A program made the translations under genes and the position numbers. Under the pieces are notes generated by a model. The model did no database searches. It was not told the origin of the DNA and saw only the letters and a program-made list of their open reading frames with translations. From NCBI RefSeq assembly GCF_021531715.1, contig NZ_JAFBIT010000003.1, forward strand, positions 248,001 through 312,000: a stretch of 64,000 nt of DNA, in the 5' to 3' direction. The DNA is from Anaeromassilibacillus senegalensis. GTDB taxonomy: Bacteria > Bacillota > Clostridia > Oscillospirales > Acutalibacteraceae. Below, one piece after another: positions 41,695 through 50,189 of this stretch (the stretch's first letter is position 1; the number at the start of each line of letters is the position of its first letter).

Positions 41695-42492
41695 TTACAG
41701 GTAGGGAATGATTTCGCCGAGGTTTTGGAAAACGAGGTCGGGCGTACCGGGCAGCCTGCCGATGTCGCTTTCCTTCGATTCGCCGCTCAGCACGAGAATC
41801 GCGCACATCGGACTGTTGTCCGCAAGGGCGATGTCCGTATAGAGCCGGTCGCCGACGATCGCGATTTCCTCCTCGCGCAGACCCGTTTTCTTTGCAATAT
41901 AGTCGCGCGTCAGCGGGCTGGGCTTGCCGAAAAACGGAAATGTGCGCCCCGTGGAGCCTTCGATGAGCTTCGCGATCGAGCCGCAGTCCGGGATAAAGCC
42001 CGTCTCAGTCGGGCAGTTAAGGTCAGGATTCAGCCCGTAAACCGGCAGACCGGCGCGGATGAAATCGCACGCCTTCGCGAGCCGGTTGTATTCGAGCGTC
42101 GTGTCAAAGCCGACGAGCACGACGTCCGGCGCGTCCTCCACCACCTCGATGCCGAAAGCGGCGAGCTCCCGGCGCAGAAGCGGCGTGCCGAGCACGAAAA
42201 CGTGCGCGCCCGGGTGATGCGTGCGGACGTAATCCGCCGCGACGCCGTTTGAAATCAGCATTCTTTCGCGCGGAATCGTGATGCCCATGCGCGCGAGCTT
42301 TTGGAGATACGTGTCCGTGTCTTTTGAGCTGTTGTTCGTGAAAAAGCAGAAGGTGCGCCCGCTCTGCTCCACCGCGGCAAGAAAGTCTTTCGTAAACGGA
42401 AACAGGTTCTCGCCGAGGTAGATCGTACCGTCCATATCGAGCACGAAACAGCGAACTTTTTCGAGCTTCTGCCGGATCTCTGCGCCTGTCAT
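41695..42492 (-). CDS. HAD-IIA family sugar phosphatase (NagD-like)
   Basis: 265 residues. HAD motif I FVLDMDGTIYLG (~17), motif II FTNNSSKD (~52), large C2B cap, motif III region FGKPSPLTRDYIAKK (~185) and motif IV IVGDRLYTDIALA (~208). The NagD/AraL subfamily removes phosphate from sugar phosphates or nucleotides. Its ATG overlaps the stop of the upstream alpha-galactosidase gene (TGATG), so translation is coupled and a joint role in galactoside use, such as limiting sugar phosphate, is plausible. Confidence 0.92.
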   Translation of the reverse strand: MTGAEIRQKLEKVRCFVLDMDGTIYLGENLFPFTKDFLAAVEQSGRTFCFFTNNSSKDTDTYLQKLARMGITIPRERMLISNGVAADYVRTHHPGAHVFVLGTPLLRRELAAFGIEVVEDAPDVVLVGFDTTLEYNRLAKACDFIRAGLPVYGLNPDLNCPTETGFIPDCGSIAKLIEGSTGRTFPFFGKPSPLTRDYIAKKTGLREEEIAIVGDRLYTDIALADNSPMCAILVLSGESKESDIGRLPGTPDLVFQNLGEIIPYL

Positions 42493-44630
42493 CAGTATTC
42501 TAGTTCAAAGATGCGCGCACAGATCGGCGCGGGCAGATCGACGGTCAGCGTGCCCTTGTCCGCGTTCCATGCGCAGGCGGTGTTGTGGTTTTCGGGATAC
42601 GCGCACTTGACCTTGACGTCGTGGTTGCCCTTCAGGAAGTCAACCGGCAGCACGCAGCGACCGTCCGGCGCGCCGCGGCGCCATACGGTGATGTACGCCT
42701 TGTGGTCGGTCTTGAGGCCGAGGGAAATCCATGTGTCGGTGAAGCGGGAGGTGCCCAGCGGCCAGAACGGCAGCGCGCGTTTGATGTCCCCGCGGATCGT
42801 CTTGTAGTAGTCGAGCGCCTCCTTGACGAGCGTGAAGTCGCTCTCCGGAATCTCCGCAAGGTGACCGCTCTGGTGAATGCGCTGCATCAGCGCGTTGCAC
42901 ATGTTGAAGACCGCCTCTTCGCGTCCGCCGCCCTTCATGGGGTAGCTCCAGATCGCGCTCTGCTCCGGCGTCAAGCCGGAAGGCGCGTTCGCCGCGATCG
43001 ACGCGTAGCGCAGGTAGTCGTCCTGATCGCTCGTCGACTGGATGCTGTGGCGGGAGAGCATCGCGTAATCGATGCGCATGCCGCCCGAGGAGCAGTTCTC
43101 GATGATAAGGTCGGGATAGCGCTGGAATACGGAATCGAGCCACGCGAGGTAGGCGCGCTCGTGCCCGAGCAGACCGTCGCCGACGCTGTCCGCGTTCAGC
43201 TCCGTGCCGATGCCCGGCTCAATGTTGTAGTCCATTTTGATGTAACCGACGTGGTAATCGCGGATCAGGCGGTCGATGACCTCGTTCGCGTGCGCGATGA
43301 CCTCGGGGTTGCGGAAGTCGAGCTGCCAGCGGCTGCGGTCGTGCACCTTCTTGCCGTGGCGGGTGAAGAACCAATCGGGGTGGACGCGCGCCGCCTTCGG
43401 GCAGCAGATGCCCATGACCTCGATCTCGAGCCACACGCCGGGGATCATGCCCTTCGAGCGGATGTAGTCCATGACCTCCTCGAGGCCGTTCGGGAAGCGC
43501 TCGTAGCTCGGCAGCCACTCGCCGACGTTGTCCCACCAGAAGCCTGCGGCGTACCAGCCTGCATCCACACAGAAGTACTCGCAGCCGGCCTTGTGCGCGG
43601 CGTCGATCAGCGGGATCTCCTTCGCGGTCGTCGGGTTTGCCCACAGGCAGTTCATATAGTCGTTGAAAATGATGCACAGTTTCTCGTTGTCGTCGTTTTT
43701 GCGGCGGATCACGCGGCGGTACTTCGTCAGCTCGCCCATCGCATCGTCAAACTTGCCGACCGTCGAGCCGACGCATACCGGCACCGTCGTGAACGTCTCG
43801 CCGGGCTGCAGATTCTTCCACCAGTGCGATTCCGTTTCAGACGGGCCACTGAGTTGGATGTAGAAGCTGCCCATCTGGTCGCTGATTTCCCAGTGCCAGG
43901 AGCCGTTGTGCTCGATCTGCCAGAAGAGATTGGAGCCGGTCTCGGTGTTTTCGAGCAGGCCCATCGGCAGGTATTCCTTTGTCGACCAGTTGCCGATGTT
44001 CGTCGCGCCGATCACCTTCGAGGAACGCTGAATTTCCTCGGGCTGGCACCGTGCGAGGCCGAGCTGCGGGAAGGAGTAGCTTTCCCACTGCATTTCGCGC
44101 TGCCAGCCGTTGTGCGGATACCACACGCGCATCTTGTCGTCGGTGGAGAGCAGGCCCTCCTTCTCGATGCCGGTGAGGGCAAAGGAGGAGACATACTCGA
44201 GCCCCTGCGGCTCATCGCCGACATTCGTCACGTCTGTCCAGCAGCGGACAACCTGAATGCCGTCGAAAAACTGCATGTGCGAGACGGTATCCACGCCGCA
44301 GACGTCGTCGTGCATCTTGATTTCCAGCTTGCGGCCGAGCGCGTTGCGCTTGTCGACGAAATCGACGAGCTGCATCCGGTAGCCCGGCGCGGTGGAGATG
44401 TACTTGTTGCCGTGGCGCTCGCCGGGGCGGTCCTGACCGGAAATCATGATTTCCAGCACGTTGTAGCGCTCGGTCTGGATTTTCACCTCGCCCGTGCGGC
44501 GGTCGTGCACGCGAAGGATCTTGCTTTCGTCGAACGGCAGCGCCGAAAAATGCAGCAGCTTACAGGTGCCGTCCTCTTTCTTTTCGAAAACGAGATGCAG
44601 CCCGTTTTCGTCGATACGGATCAGATTCAT
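42492..44630 (-). CDS. Alpha-galactosidase, glycoside hydrolase family 36
   Basis: 712 residues: N-terminal beta-supersandwich, then a TIM barrel with FCVDAGWYAAGFWWDNVGEW (~370), the nucleophile Asp in YIKMDYNIEPG (~475) and the acid/base Asp in the TSDQDD segment after ENCSSGGMRIDYAML (~540). Releases terminal alpha-1,6 or related galactose (melibiose, raffinose, galactomannan oligomers). No signal peptide, so intracellular. Start ATG 44630 follows AAAGGGAAG; the upstream frame to 44714 is not conserved. Promoter at 44715-44743. Confidence 0.94.
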   Translation of the reverse strand: MNLIRIDENGLHLVFEKKEDGTCKLLHFSALPFDESKILRVHDRRTGEVKIQTERYNVLEIMISGQDRPGERHGNKYISTAPGYRMQLVDFVDKRNALGRKLEIKMHDDVCGVDTVSHMQFFDGIQVVRCWTDVTNVGDEPQGLEYVSSFALTGIEKEGLLSTDDKMRVWYPHNGWQREMQWESYSFPQLGLARCQPEEIQRSSKVIGATNIGNWSTKEYLPMGLLENTETGSNLFWQIEHNGSWHWEISDQMGSFYIQLSGPSETESHWWKNLQPGETFTTVPVCVGSTVGKFDDAMGELTKYRRVIRRKNDDNEKLCIIFNDYMNCLWANPTTAKEIPLIDAAHKAGCEYFCVDAGWYAAGFWWDNVGEWLPSYERFPNGLEEVMDYIRSKGMIPGVWLEIEVMGICCPKAARVHPDWFFTRHGKKVHDRSRWQLDFRNPEVIAHANEVIDRLIRDYHVGYIKMDYNIEPGIGTELNADSVGDGLLGHERAYLAWLDSVFQRYPDLIIENCSSGGMRIDYAMLSRHSIQSTSDQDDYLRYASIAANAPSGLTPEQSAIWSYPMKGGGREEAVFNMCNALMQRIHQSGHLAEIPESDFTLVKEALDYYKTIRGDIKRALPFWPLGTSRFTDTWISLGLKTDHKAYITVWRRGAPDGRCVLPVDFLKGNHDVKVKCAYPENHNTACAWNADKGTLTVDLPAPICARIFELEY

Positions 44631-44714
44631 ATTCAACACTTCCCTTTCTGCGCGCTTTCCGCCGCCTTTCATCCGAGCGGAAGCATCGCGCCATGAAGAA
44701 ACTTGTATGTACAA

Positions 44715-44743
44715 ATCTTAGCATAAGTAGATGCTGTTTTCAA
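44715..44743 (-). promoter_or_regulatory. Promoter of the alpha-galactosidase-HAD operon
   Basis: Minus strand: TTGAAA (44738-44743), 17-base spacer ending TGC, TAAGAT (44715-44720), extended -10. Transcription begins about 80 bases before the start codon. Confidence 0.72.
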
Positions 44744-44756
44744 GGCGTATTTTCCC

Positions 44757-45065
44757 TCACGCCAGAAATTTCGCGCCGAATGCGGAGTACATCAGCGCGT
44801 GCCGCAAACGGTTGATGCCCTTGCGGATGTGCTTCGAAACGGTGCCGCGCGTCAGCCCAAGCTGTGCGGCGATCTCCGGTATCGTGTGTTGTCCGCTGTA
44901 ATAGAGCAGCAGACAGGAACGCTGCCGGTCAGTCAGTTCTTCCTGCACCGCGCGCCGGAGAAGCTGCTCCGTTTCCTGCAGCAAAGCGCGGTTCTCGCCG
45001 CGCTCCAGACCAATTGCGCTGAGCAAGGCCGTCTGCCGCGCGCCCGCACCATGTAGCTTTCTCAT
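44757..45065 (-). CDS. Small sigma-70 region 4-like HTH protein
   Basis: 102 residues. LTDRQRSCLLLYYSGQHTIP, then EIAAQLGLTRGTVSKHIRKG, is a clear region 4/LuxR-type helix-turn-helix; there is no region 2. The N-terminal ~45 residues are helical. Such proteins may be anti-sigma-like or phage-type regulators. It starts 2 bases after the 45068-45268 gene and is surely cotranscribed with it. Confidence 0.85.
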   Translation of the reverse strand: MRKLHGAGARQTALLSAIGLERGENRALLQETEQLLRRAVQEELTDRQRSCLLLYYSGQHTIPEIAAQLGLTRGTVSKHIRKGINRLRHALMYSAFGAKFLA

Positions 45066-45067
45066 GT

Positions 45068-45268
45068 TCAGGCCCGCCTCCTCCCACGTTTTTGCAGCAG
45101 ATGCCCGGTCACCATGCATTCCAGGTACATATTGTACAGCGTATTGATGCGCCGTGCGTGCTCGCCGGAAATGTCGTAGTCCTTTTCCGCGCGCGCCGTC
45201 TGAATGCGCCGCCGCAGCGTCTCTGCCTCGTTCAGGTATTCCTGTCCCCAAGTGGTGTAATTGGTCAT
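45068..45268 (-). CDS. 66-residue helical protein paired with an HTH gene, unknown
   Basis: MTNYTTWGQEYLNEAETLRR begins a charged two-helix protein ending LECMVTGHLLQKRGRRRA. No Cys cluster or membrane segment. I do not recognise a family, but gene pairs of this kind (short helical protein plus sigma-like HTH) recur in gut Clostridia. Ribosome site GGTGAT is weak. Promoter at 45326-45354. Confidence 0.75.
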   Translation of the reverse strand: MTNYTTWGQEYLNEAETLRRRIQTARAEKDYDISGEHARRINTLYNMYLECMVTGHLLQKRGRRRA

Positions 45269-45325
45269 AAGATCACCATGCCTTTCGTATTCATAAAGCG
45301 TGAGAACGTGTGTTCGTTACTTTTT

Positions 45326-45397
45326 ATATTATACAAAAGTTACGGCTTTGTCAATCGAACATCAAACATTTGTTTAAGATGTCCGGTAATGTCCGGT
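45326..45397 (-). promoter_or_regulatory. Promoter and repeat-rich control region of the small HTH pair
   Basis: Minus strand: TTGACA (45349-45354), 17 bases, TAATAT (45326-45331), with TATAAT at 45328-45333 as an alternative at 15. Upstream, CATC-AAACA-TT-TGTTT-AA-GATG (45360-45381) is a near-perfect dyad and ATGTCCGGTA is repeated at 45379 and 45389 with a 10-base period, both likely protein sites. Confidence 0.65.
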
Positions 45398-45447
45398 TTT
45401 GCATTCCACAAAAAATCCCAAACCGAGTATGCAAGCGCGCGGAAAGG

Positions 45448-45476
45448 TTGCGCCCCAATCCAAAACGTGGTATACT
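45448..45476 (+). promoter_or_regulatory. Promoter of the chromate transporter genes
   Basis: TTGCGC (45448-45453), 17 bases, TATACT (45471-45476), 38 bases before the TTG start. Confidence 0.7.
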
Positions 45477-45514
45477 AAACCCGGAATAAAATGAAAAATA
45501 TCGGAGGGAGAATT

Positions 45515-46072
45515 TTGAATCAGAAGGCAAAGCTTTTTGACCTCTTTCTGACGTTTGCGCGTATCGGCGGGCTGACGTTCGGCGGCGGCTATGCGATGCT
45601 GCCGATGCTCCAGAAGGAGGTCGTCGAAAACAAAAAGTGGGCGACGGAAGAGGAGCTGCTCGATTATTACGCCGTAGGACAGTGCACGCCGGGCGTTATC
45701 GCGGTCAACGTGGCGACGTTTATCGGGCAGAAGCTGCGCGGCGTGATCGGCGGCATTGTCGCCACGCTTGGCGTGGTCGCGCCGTCGTTTGTGATTATCC
45801 TCCTGCTCGCGACGCTCATCAACCATTTCGCGGAGTACGCGGTCGTCGCGCATGCGTTGGCGGGCATTCGTGTGGCGGTGGCGGCGCTGATCGTCTCGGC
45901 CATCGTCAAGCTCTGGAAAAAGGGAATCAAGGATGCGCTCGGCGTCGTTATTTTCGGCGTGGTCGTCCTGCTTTCGCTGGTGCTGAATGTCTCGCCGATC
46001 ATCATCGTCGTGATCGCGATGTTGTTTGGCATCCTGTACGGGCGCGTCAGCGGCAGAAAGGAGGGCAAATAA
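45515..46072 (+). CDS. Chromate transporter family protein, first half-transporter
   Basis: 185 residues, about six membrane segments, with the CHR signatures RIGGLTFGGGYAMLPMLQKE (~12) and YAVGQCTPGVIAVNVATFIG (~50). In this family two short genes (short-chain CHR pair) replace the fused ChrA. GGAGG is 7-8 bases before TTG 45515; the ATG at 45491 lacks a ribosome site. The transported anion in anaerobes is probably not chromate. Confidence 0.92.
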   Translation: MNQKAKLFDLFLTFARIGGLTFGGGYAMLPMLQKEVVENKKWATEEELLDYYAVGQCTPGVIAVNVATFIGQKLRGVIGGIVATLGVVAPSFVIILLLATLINHFAEYAVVAHALAGIRVAVAALIVSAIVKLWKKGIKDALGVVIFGVVVLLSLVLNVSPIIIVVIAMLFGILYGRVSGRKEGK

Positions 46073-46073
46073 G

Positions 46074-46673
46074 ATGGTTTATCTGCTTTTATTCTATGAG
46101 TTTTTCAAAACCGGTCTGTTTGCCATTGGCGGCGGCCTTGCGACGCTGCCGTTCCTCTATGAGATCGCGGACAAGTACACGTGGTTCGACGAAGCAATGC
46201 TTTCCGATATGATCGCGATCTCGGAATCCACGCCGGGGCCGATCGGCGTCAATATGGCGACGTATGCGGGCTACAACGCAGGCGCGTACGTCGGCGGCGT
46301 GCCGGGCGGTATTCTGGGCGCGTTCGTCGCGACCGTCGGCCTGATCACACCGAGCGTCATTGTGATTCTGATTGTCGCGCAGTTTTTGAAGCGCTTCAAG
46401 GAGAGCCGTCTTGTGCAGGATGTGTTCTATACGCTGCGTCCCGCCGTGACGGGCCTGATCGCCTGCGCATGCTTCACGACGATGAGCGGCTCGCTGTTCT
46501 TCCCGGAGGCGTTCGGCAGCTTTCAGCAGTTTTCGGACGTTTTCAATGTGTTCAGTCTGCCGGCGATTTTGCTTTTTGCCGTGTTGCTGTTCGGCATTTT
46601 GAAATTCAAGAAGGTGCATCCGGTCGTGTTCATCGCTATCGCGGCGGTTGTGGGCATCGTGCTGCAATTCTGA
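46074..46673 (+). CDS. Chromate transporter family protein, second half-transporter
   Basis: 199 residues with the same family plan: FKTGLFAIGGGLATLPFLYE (~12), ISESTPGPIGVNMATYAGYN (~48), and more hydrophobic segments. It starts 1 base after the stop of its partner behind GAAAGGAGGG, so both halves are made together and should form a heterodimer. Confidence 0.92.
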   Translation: MVYLLLFYEFFKTGLFAIGGGLATLPFLYEIADKYTWFDEAMLSDMIAISESTPGPIGVNMATYAGYNAGAYVGGVPGGILGAFVATVGLITPSVIVILIVAQFLKRFKESRLVQDVFYTLRPAVTGLIACACFTTMSGSLFFPEAFGSFQQFSDVFNVFSLPAILLFAVLLFGILKFKKVHPVVFIAIAAVVGIVLQF

Positions 46674-46779
46674 TTGGATTTATTTACAATTTGGGGCTGT
46701 TATTTTGCACTTTTTTGCTTTATAATATAAAGCAGAGGTAAAAACGCAGGGACGTTTTGAAATGGAAAGGAGTTTCGTT

Positions 46780-47298
46780 ATGGATTTTCTGAAGAATATC
46801 ACATCCGTATTTAAAACCGCGGGCGGCGCGGTGCAGAATGCCGTGGGCGTCGTGGCGGAAAAGAACCGCAAGACGGCGCTGATGAACCGCCTGCGCACGG
46901 TGATCCGCTGCGAGGAAAAGGCAGCGGAGCGCGCGTATCTCGCGCTTGGCCGCTACTACTACCACAATCTGCGCGACGCATCCAACACGGTCACGGAGCC
47001 GCACTGCATCGATATTGAGGCGGCGGAGCAGCGCATCGACGCCGCGGTCGCGAAGCTCGAAGCGCTTTGCCGCGAGGAAGGCGAGGAGGGCGAGATCGAG
47101 GAGATCACGCTTGAAGACGTGCGCGAGTACGTGCCGGATCCGGCGCCCGCAGAGGCTGCGCAGGACGCGGAAGCCGAAGCCGTGCCGGAGGGCCTTGTGG
47201 ACGAGGCCGTGGAAGCGGCAGAGCCAGCAGCCGTGCAGCCGGAGGCCGAGGAAGAGCCTGCGGAAAAGGACGCAAGTGAAGAACTGCCCTACGAATAA
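46780..47298 (+). CDS. Hypothetical acidic coiled-coil protein ahead of mnmA
   Basis: 172 residues. The N-terminal ~105 are a basic/neutral helix (FLKNITSVFKTAGGAVQNAV, AERAYLALGRYYYHN); the C-terminal ~65 are Glu/Ala/Pro-rich and disordered. No membrane segment by eye, and no known family. GGAAAGGAG lies 7 bases before ATG 46780 and a TATAAT (46721-46726) with a weak -35 lies upstream. It stops 3 bases before mnmA. Confidence 0.8.
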   Translation: MDFLKNITSVFKTAGGAVQNAVGVVAEKNRKTALMNRLRTVIRCEEKAAERAYLALGRYYYHNLRDASNTVTEPHCIDIEAAEQRIDAAVAKLEALCREEGEEGEIEEITLEDVREYVPDPAPAEAAQDAEAEAVPEGLVDEAVEAAEPAAVQPEAEEEPAEKDASEELPYE

Positions 47299-47301
47299 GC
47301 G

Positions 47302-48363
47302 ATGAAAGAGCGCATACTCGTGGGTATGAGCGGCGGCGTGGACAGCTCGGTCGCCGCTCAACTTTTACAGGAAGCCGGCTACGATGTGACGGGCATGACG
47401 ATGCGCTTAAAGCCGCGCCGGATGCTCTCTGAAGCGGAGGCTGCGGCGGTGGAGCGCGAGGCGGCGGACGCTGCGGCCGTGTGCGTGAAGCTCGGCATCG
47501 ATCACGTCGCGCCCGATTTTTCGGCGGAATTCGAGCGGCTTGTCATCGAGCCGTTTATCGCGTCGTACAAGCGCGGCGAGACGCCGAATCCGTGCTTTCT
47601 GTGCAACCAGACCGTGAAATTCGGCCTGATGCTCGATTGGGCGTCGGCGCACGGTTTCGATAAGATCGCGACCGGCCACTACGCGCAGATCGTCTGCGAA
47701 AACGGGCGGTATCTGCTGAAAAAATCGCCGGCGAAGAAGGACCAGAGCTATTTTCTCAGCGGCCTGACGCCGCATCAGCTCAGCCGCACGCGGATCCCGC
47801 TGGCCCGCATGCCGAAGGAGGAGGCGCGCGCCCGCGCCGAAGCGCTCGGGCTGCCGGTCGCACAGAAGCCGGACAGCCAGGAGATCTGCTTTATCCCCTC
47901 CAACGATTACGTTGCATTCCTGGAGCGGTTTGGCGGCGAGCTGCCGGGCGCGGGCGATTTTGTCTCGCCCGAAGGCGCGGTGCTCGGCCGGCACAGCGGC
48001 ATTTACCGCTATACGATCGGGCAGCGCAAGGGGCTGGGTATCGCCTTCGGTGAGCCGCGTTTTGTCACGAGAATCGACGCGGGGCGCAACACCGTGACGC
48101 TCGGGCGCGACGCAGACCGCTATACGCGCACCGTGCATGTGCGCGATGTGAACCTCATTTTATACGATACACTCACAGAACCGGTCACGGTGGAAGCCAA
48201 GGTGCGCTACGCCGCAAAGCCCGACCGCGCGCTGCTGACGCCGACCGGGGCGGGGACGGCCGTGCTCGAATTTGAAAACCCGCAGCGGGCGGTAACGCCC
48301 GGCCAGATTGCCGCGTTTTATGTCGGGGATTACGTCCTCGGCTCCGGCATCATTGATTCCTAA
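47302..48363 (+). CDS. mnmA: tRNA-specific 2-thiouridylase MnmA
   Basis: 353 residues. PP-loop GMSGGVDSSVAAQLL (~8), first catalytic Cys in TPNPCFLCNQTVKFG (~95), second Cys in DSQEICFIPSNDY (~195) and YTIGQRKGLGIA, all diagnostic. Thiolates U34 of Lys, Glu and Gln tRNAs. The start is 3 bases past the upstream gene with only a weak ribosome site, suggesting coupling. Confidence 0.96.
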   Translation: MKERILVGMSGGVDSSVAAQLLQEAGYDVTGMTMRLKPRRMLSEAEAAAVEREAADAAAVCVKLGIDHVAPDFSAEFERLVIEPFIASYKRGETPNPCFLCNQTVKFGLMLDWASAHGFDKIATGHYAQIVCENGRYLLKKSPAKKDQSYFLSGLTPHQLSRTRIPLARMPKEEARARAEALGLPVAQKPDSQEICFIPSNDYVAFLERFGGELPGAGDFVSPEGAVLGRHSGIYRYTIGQRKGLGIAFGEPRFVTRIDAGRNTVTLGRDADRYTRTVHVRDVNLILYDTLTEPVTVEAKVRYAAKPDRALLTPTGAGTAVLEFENPQRAVTPGQIAAFYVGDYVLGSGIIDS

Positions 48364-48393
48364 AATGCTCGCAGAAAGGTGCGTGTTATCCGC

Positions 48394-49020
48394 ATGTCTA
48401 CACAAATCAAAAAGGATATTGTCTGCCCCGCCTGCGGGCAGACGCAGAAGCTCGAAATGTACACGAGCGTCAATGCGGAGGAGAATCCCGAGCTGCGCCG
48501 GGACATCCTGCGCGAGTCGGTTTTCGACTGGGAATGCCGCCACTGCGGCTACACGGCCCAGATGGCCTACCCGATGATCTACCACGATCCCGGCCACGGC
48601 TTCATGATCTGCCTGCGCCCCTCCGGCGCGGTGTCCAAGGCGGAGCCGATTCCGGCTGTGAAATCGCTTATCAAGCGGAGCGTCAAGAACCCGCAGGAGC
48701 TCAAGGAGAAGATCCTGATCTTCGAGGCTGGGCTCGACGACGTGGCGGTGGAGCTTGTCAAGAACGCAATTGTCACCGTGATCCGCAAGACCTTCGAGGG
48801 AAACATCCATGCGTATTTCTGCGCCGCGACGGAAAAAGAGATGCGTTTCGCGATCTTCATCAAAGGGCGGCAGGAGCCGGTCTACCAGACGACGCAGATG
48901 GCGGTATACCGCCAGTCACAGGAGGTGCTGCGCGCGCTCGATTACAAAGTGCCCGAAGATTTCGCCGTCATCAATTCCAAGCTCGCCCAGCGTCTGCTGG
49001 ATGAATACAAATCCATTTGA
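48394..49020 (+). CDS. CpXC domain-containing protein
   Basis: 208 residues. An N-terminal zinc ribbon with CPACGQTQKLEMYTSVNAEE and CRHCGYTAQMAYPM (two CxxC pairs) defines CpXC; the rest is alpha/beta with no known catalytic motif. Family role is unknown. ATG 48394 is 12 bases after AAAGGTG; the GTG at 48379 overlaps that site. It follows mnmA by 30 bases and ends at a strong terminator. Confidence 0.87.
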   Translation: MSTQIKKDIVCPACGQTQKLEMYTSVNAEENPELRRDILRESVFDWECRHCGYTAQMAYPMIYHDPGHGFMICLRPSGAVSKAEPIPAVKSLIKRSVKNPQELKEKILIFEAGLDDVAVELVKNAIVTVIRKTFEGNIHAYFCAATEKEMRFAIFIKGRQEPVYQTTQMAVYRQSQEVLRALDYKVPEDFAVINSKLAQRLLDEYKSI

Positions 49021-49032
49021 ACATAAAAACCA

Positions 49033-49069
49033 ACAGCGCCGGAAAGCCTTTTGGCTCCGGCGCTGTTTT
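49033..49069. terminator. Bidirectional terminator
   Basis: ACAGCGCCGG (49033-49042) pairs with CCGGCGCTGT (49057-49066), with an inner AGCC/GGCT stem and TTTT after it; shared with the convergent secreted protein gene. Confidence 0.88.
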
Positions 49070-49098
49070 GCGTGGAAAAGGGCTGTCTGTGTGTTGAT

Positions 49099-49635
49099 TT
49101 ACGAGGGCCAAACGACCTCGGAATGATCGACACCGCCGCACATTCCGCAGCCGTAGTGCAGGACGTAGTAACGAACCTTGCCGTTTGCATCCACAATCGC
49201 GTCCATGCTCAGATAATCGTTTGTGTGACATTGACCCGGCCCGACAGGACAGGGCGTATATCGCATGACAGTAGCTTCATCTGCCGTCATTTCCGGCTCT
49301 CCGACTTTCGGCTCCAGACGATATGAGGTGATGAACAGCTCACTGCCGTCGGAGGAATAGCCGGTCGAGGTGGAAATATCGACGATCTTGTAGTTTTTTA
49401 GCGTCTCCTCCACGGAGAAATCTTGCTTCAGATGCTCCATCGGATAGAAGTCCGTTTTAAAACGTGCGGCGTTGGCCTGCGCCTCGGCAAAGAGTGCCTT
49501 TGCTTCCTCTTCTGAGATGCCGGAGGCCGCCAATTCTTCCGACGGATGCAGTGCAGGCGCAGAAGCGGCGGATACGGAGAGTGCAAGCACAAAGACAAGA
49601 AGGAGTGCCAGTACGGAAATTCCAAGCTTTTTCAT
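49099..49635 (-). CDS. Secreted protein with two Cys pairs, function unknown
   Basis: 178 residues with a clear signal peptide (MKKLGISVLALLLVFVLALS, cleavage after the SAASA region) and no other membrane segment. The mature part ends in CPVGPGQC and HYGCGMCGG, two Cys pairs that could form disulfides or bind a metal. No family recognised. AAAGGAC precedes ATG 49635; the longer frame to 49680 lacks a signal. Divergent from the padR gene. Confidence 0.82.
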   Translation of the reverse strand: MKKLGISVLALLLVFVLALSVSAASAPALHPSEELAASGISEEEAKALFAEAQANAARFKTDFYPMEHLKQDFSVEETLKNYKIVDISTSTGYSSDGSELFITSYRLEPKVGEPEMTADEATVMRYTPCPVGPGQCHTNDYLSMDAIVDANGKVRYYVLHYGCGMCGGVDHSEVVWPS

Positions 49636-49763
49636 AATTTCAGTCCTTTCTTTTTTTGAAGCAGATTCGTGGTTTGTCAAAAACAGAAAGCCCCGTGTTC
49701 CTGCTTGCAGTATAGCACTGGGATTTCAATATGTCAATAATTTTGTATTAAATTTTTTTAGTA

Positions 49764-49792
49764 TTTACTTTTTGTAAAATGTGTGCTATGCT
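49764..49792 (+). promoter_or_regulatory. Promoter of the padR-HAAS pair, with inner dyad
   Basis: TTTACT (49764-49769), 17 bases ending TGC, TATGCT (49787-49792), extended -10. TTTAC (49764-49768) and GTAAA (49774-49778) make a dyad across the -35, a likely PadR autoregulatory site. Confidence 0.62.
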
Positions 49793-49823
49793 GTGTACGG
49801 AACTCAGGAAGGTGGCGCGTCGA

Positions 49824-50189
49824 ATGGCGAATAACGATGTGACAAAAAAGGTGCCCATGGAGCTGATCTGTATGCTGATCCTGCGTGAGCGCGATATGTA
49901 CGGCTACGAGATGGTGCAGGAGATCGAGGCACGTAGCGATGGTTTGCTCAGCTTCAACCTGGCTTCGGTTTATGTTGTTCTGCGCCGGCTGGAAGAAAAC
50001 GGTTATGTGACCGCGCACAGCGAGATGTCCGACGCTGTGCGGGCGCGCCTGCGTGTGTACTACCATCTGGAGCCGGGTGCCGAGGCATATATGGAAAAGC
50101 AGATGGCGGAGTATCTGCGCACCGTGCGGGGCGTGCAGAATCTGTTTCAGAGTTGTGAGGCGGCGTATGCGAATCAGAAAAACGCGTAA
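49824..50189 (+). CDS. PadR family transcriptional regulator
   Basis: 121 residues with the PadR winged helix: PMELICMLILRERDMYGYEM, VQEIEARSDGLLSFNLASVY and VLRRLEENGYVTAHSE, then a dimerisation helix (AYMEKQMAEYLRTVRGVQNL). GGAAGGTG is 9 bases before ATG 49824. It overlaps the next gene by 23 bases, the usual padR-HAAS arrangement, suggesting control of membrane or multidrug functions; no transporter is adjacent. Confidence 0.92.
   Translation: MANNDVTKKVPMELICMLILRERDMYGYEMVQEIEARSDGLLSFNLASVYVVLRRLEENGYVTAHSEMSDAVRARLRVYYHLEPGAEAYMEKQMAEYLRTVRGVQNLFQSCEAAYANQKNA

Noticed and set aside
46691-46726. Full promoter for the 46780 gene
   Set aside because: The TATAAT is good, but no -35 lies at an acceptable distance; mentioned only in the gene entry.
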